A DNA stretch of 64,000 nucleotides, taken from NCBI GenBank assembly GCA_963575745.1, contig CAUYUJ010003547.1, positions 370,001 to 434,000 on the forward strand. Reading direction: 5' to 3'. This document shows positions 61,936 to 64,000 of this stretch, in pieces; within the stretch, counting starts at the first letter, position 1, and every line of letters begins with the position of its first letter. This stretch comes from Prorocentrum cordatum. Its lineage: Eukaryota; Sar; Dinophyceae; Prorocentrales; Prorocentraceae. A program made the translations under genes and the position numbers. The notes beneath the pieces were generated by a model. It saw only the letters and a list, made by a program, of their open reading frames with translations. It was not told where the DNA came from and did no database searches.

Positions 61936-64000
61936 TGCCCGACCGCCCCCCCCAGACGTCCCTCAGGTCTGGTGGGGGGGATCCTGACATGACTGGGGAT
62001 GCTCGGCACGCCGTCGCGCCGCCGGGGAATTTTGACAGGAACGTGGGGAGGGATCTGCTACCTTTCCCCACGGAGCTGCTCAACTCGTCGGAGCCACCAG
62101 CACCTGGGCTCTCGCGAGTTTGCCGACAGAGAGTCGGCCGTCGGCAGCGTCGCCACGCCGACGTTCTTCGGTGCTTAGAAGGTCTCAACACGATATATGG
62201 CCGCCGTGAAGGGGTACCTGTACCTGCTGATCTGAGCCTCGGGCAGCAGCGCATGCTCGATCACGTTGAGTCTTCTGTCTCTTTCCTGGGGCCTCCCCCA
62301 GATGATCTTTCGCAGGCGGCAGCCCTCCAGGCGCTGCGCCTCGGCCTCCCTTATGACGCTGGGGGAGGCCCTGTGGGCTACGAAGCCTCCCGCGTGTCCC
62401 TCCCGGCGGCGGGGTCGGTTCCGACTCCGCTCGCTCGGCTCTGGGGATCCGGCGGGGAAAGTACTGTTGCGCGCTTTGCTGAGTCGCAAGTTTTGCCCAT
62501 CGACGTGGCGCGAATGAGGTTAAAGGACTCGGGGCCCCTGCGACCCTATGGGGGCCCTCGCCTCCACTCCCCCTCTCTGTACGGCGAATTTGTTCAACGG
62601 TTGGTCGAGGCTGGCGTAGCCGAGCTGACGCTTGAGCGACCTACCGAGGTGGTGGATTGCTTCTTTGTAAAAAAGGGGGGCGGCAAGCAGCGGCTGGTCG
62701 TCGACTGTCGGCGGTCTAATCAGCATTTCGAGCCGCCCGCCCCTGTCAGCCTTGTCTCTGGCGACACTCTCTCCCAGGTGCATGGCGACGACTCCCTCGA
62801 TCAGCCCGTGTTTATTGGCCAGGTCGATATAAAAGACGCTTTCTATCACATGGAGCTCCCAGAGGGGCTCCGCCAGTACTTCGGGCTGCGAAGAATTCGG
62901 GCCTCGTGGGCGGGCATCTCTCAAGTCCAGGGGGTCCGTGTGTCCCCGGGGGCCTGGGTCACCCCTCGGATGCGTGCCTTGCCCATGGGCTGGTCCTGGG
63001 CGCTATGGTGGTGCCAGGCGATCCACGAGCGGGCTGCCGAGGAGGGAGGATCCCCTGCTGCAGCCCGCCTCGCGGACGGCTCCCCTCCGCCTCCCCTCGC
63101 CTCCTCCCCTCACGCACAGTACGTTGACAACTATGTGGTGATTTCGACGAGCGAGGCTGTTGTTCGCGAACGCTTGGCAGGAGTGTCCCGGGCCCTCGAG
63201 TCTCGGGGGCTGCCGCTGCATAAAGAGTCTGTCTCTTGCGATCGGGCCATCGTGCTGGGGTGGGAGATCGATTGCCTTCGGCACACCTTCCGCCCGACCC
63301 CCGAGCGTGTCTGGAAGGCTCGTCTCGCCATTCGGGGTCTTTTAGCACGGGCCTCGGTCTCTGGAGGGGACTTGGAGCGCCTTTTGGGCCATCTGTGCTT
63401 CATCGGCCTGTGTAGGCGAGAGTCGCTCAGCGTGTTCAAATATTGCTACAGGTTCTGTGAGGCCGCGCGGAGAGGCCCAGCCCGGGGGCCTCGGGCCCTC
63501 TGGGCCTCGGCCAGAAAGGAGCTCGACGTCTGGGACCGTATCGCCCCGCTCATCTGGGTCAACACCTCTGCGGGTACCTGTCCAGACGTCGTCGTGGCGG
63601 ACGCGTCGCCGTGGGGCCTGGGGGCCGTTCGGGGGCGACCGCCGGTGGCCCTGGTCAAGGAGGCCTGCCGGCACTCGGAGCGGGCTGGGGCTCGGGAGGC
63701 GGCCCGGGAAGGGCGGCCTCCCCGCGAGCGCGCCTTCGCCGCGGCCGCTGCGCAGCTGCACGGGGGTGAGGGGGAGGCCGACAGGCGGATCCTGATGGAG
63801 CTCGTGCGGCCCCAGTCTCGACACCACCGTCCCGAAAGCGAGTTCGACCGCCGGCGCACGAAGTCGTTCGAGGACGCCCCCCTGGACCTCTTGAGGGCTC
63901 CCTGGAGGGTGTGCGGGAGGCAGAGGTGGAAACGGGCCTCGACGTCTATGCCGGCCCTGGAAGCGGAGGCGCTTTTGTACGGGGTGCGCCACCTCCTGAG
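61935..64000 (+). CDS. RT-RNase H polyprotein of DIRS-like element, partial at window end
   Basis: At least 688 codons from ATG 61935, overlapping the previous stop, with no stop before the edge. RT: VVDCFFVKKGGGKQRLVVDC, then QVDIKDAFYHMELP (motif A Asp at 62825), RALPMGWSWALWW, YVDN (63120-63131) and LGWEID. RNase H: VVADASPWGLGAV (Asp about 63600) and ALEAEALLYG near the end. Order and motif style fit DIRS-like elements, where a tyrosine recombinase would be expected beyond the window. The active-site box has Asn as its last residue instead of the usual second Asp. Confidence 0.7.
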   Translation, partial: MPDRPPQTSLRSGGGDPDMTGDARHAVAPPGNFDRNVGRDLLPFPTELLNSSEPPAPGLSRVCRQRVGRRQRRHADVLRCLEGLNTIYGRREGVPVPADLSLGQQRMLDHVESSVSFLGPPPDDLSQAAALQALRLGLPYDAGGGPVGYEASRVSLPAAGSVPTPLARLWGSGGESTVARFAESQVLPIDVARMRLKDSGPLRPYGGPRLHSPSLYGEFVQRLVEAGVAELTLERPTEVVDCFFVKKGGGKQRLVVDCRRSNQHFEPPAPVSLVSGDTLSQVHGDDSLDQPVFIGQVDIKDAFYHMELPEGLRQYFGLRRIRASWAGISQVQGVRVSPGAWVTPRMRALPMGWSWALWWCQAIHERAAEEGGSPAAARLADGSPPPPLASSPHAQYVDNYVVISTSEAVVRERLAGVSRALESRGLPLHKESVSCDRAIVLGWEIDCLRHTFRPTPERVWKARLAIRGLLARASVSGGDLERLLGHLCFIGLCRRESLSVFKYCYRFCEAARRGPARGPRALWASARKELDVWDRIAPLIWVNTSAGTCPDVVVADASPWGLGAVRGRPPVALVKEACRHSERAGAREAAREGRPPRERAFAAAAAQLHGGEGEADRRILMELVRPQSRHHRPESEFDRRRTKSFEDAPLDLLRAPWRVCGRQRWKRASTSMPALEAEALLYGVRHLL

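Overview
This window looks like nuclear DNA of a dinoflagellate. It is GC-rich and full of micro- and minisatellites. It holds a decayed Ty1/copia-type retroelement with CCCH-finger Gag and a broken pol, LINE-like RT and endonuclease fragments, a degenerate PPR-like array, and an 18-nt near-match to the dinoflagellate spliced leader (17/18) heading a processed pseudogene. I saw no prokaryotic-style operon, rRNA or credible tRNA. No species is assigned. Almost nothing here reads as an intact host gene; the best open frames belong to a retroelement at the right edge.

Left third (about 0.3-24.5 kb): two direct repeats of about 255 bp (321-572 and 24251-24509, roughly 95% identical by eye) look like LTRs bounding one 24.2-kb element. 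From the left it has a Gag-like region with several zinc motifs (600-5311), a retropepsin (about 6000-6400), a DDE integrase (6463-7836), a copia RT with YVDD (9421-10158) and RNase H (10285-11315), all with stops and frameshifts. A non-coding block follows: a CCT tract, eight copies of a 160-bp hairpin satellite and a GAT tract (11.4-13.9 kb). Then comes a second 10-kb coding-like block on the same strand (13.9-24.0 kb) with a methyltransferase-like segment, Ala/Pro-rich linkers and Cys-rich modules. An 11-bp hyphenated palindrome, CGGC-YMA-GCCG, recurs at least 18 times across this element and was not seen elsewhere in the window.

Middle (24.5-50.5 kb): a broken LINE RT follows the 3' LTR. 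After it come long GT, TGTC, TGCG, ATGT and GGA microsatellites, an 18-bp minisatellite, 10-bp and roughly 100-bp tandem repeats, a degenerate minus-strand PPR-like array (about 36-36.9 kb), and a 2.9-kb GTCTGGTAC minisatellite that flips strand several times. Two related modules with inverted CCCTACCTAGG/CCTAGGTAGGG ends and TTAGC/TTTAGC cores sit inside and beside that array. Several unrecognised low-confidence open frames lie at 46.3-48.7 kb.

Right part (50.5-64 kb): a LINE endonuclease domain is split by an inserted retro-pseudogene that begins with the relict spliced leader. More degenerate minisatellites follow, with a 73-bp tandem repeat. From 60.1 kb to the window end lies a DIRS-like retroelement with three overlapping, uninterrupted frames: a Cys-rich/membrane ORF, a 500-aa Gag-like ORF, and an RT-RNase H ORF that starts in a TGATG stop-start overlap and runs off the edge. 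It is the best-preserved coding unit in the window.
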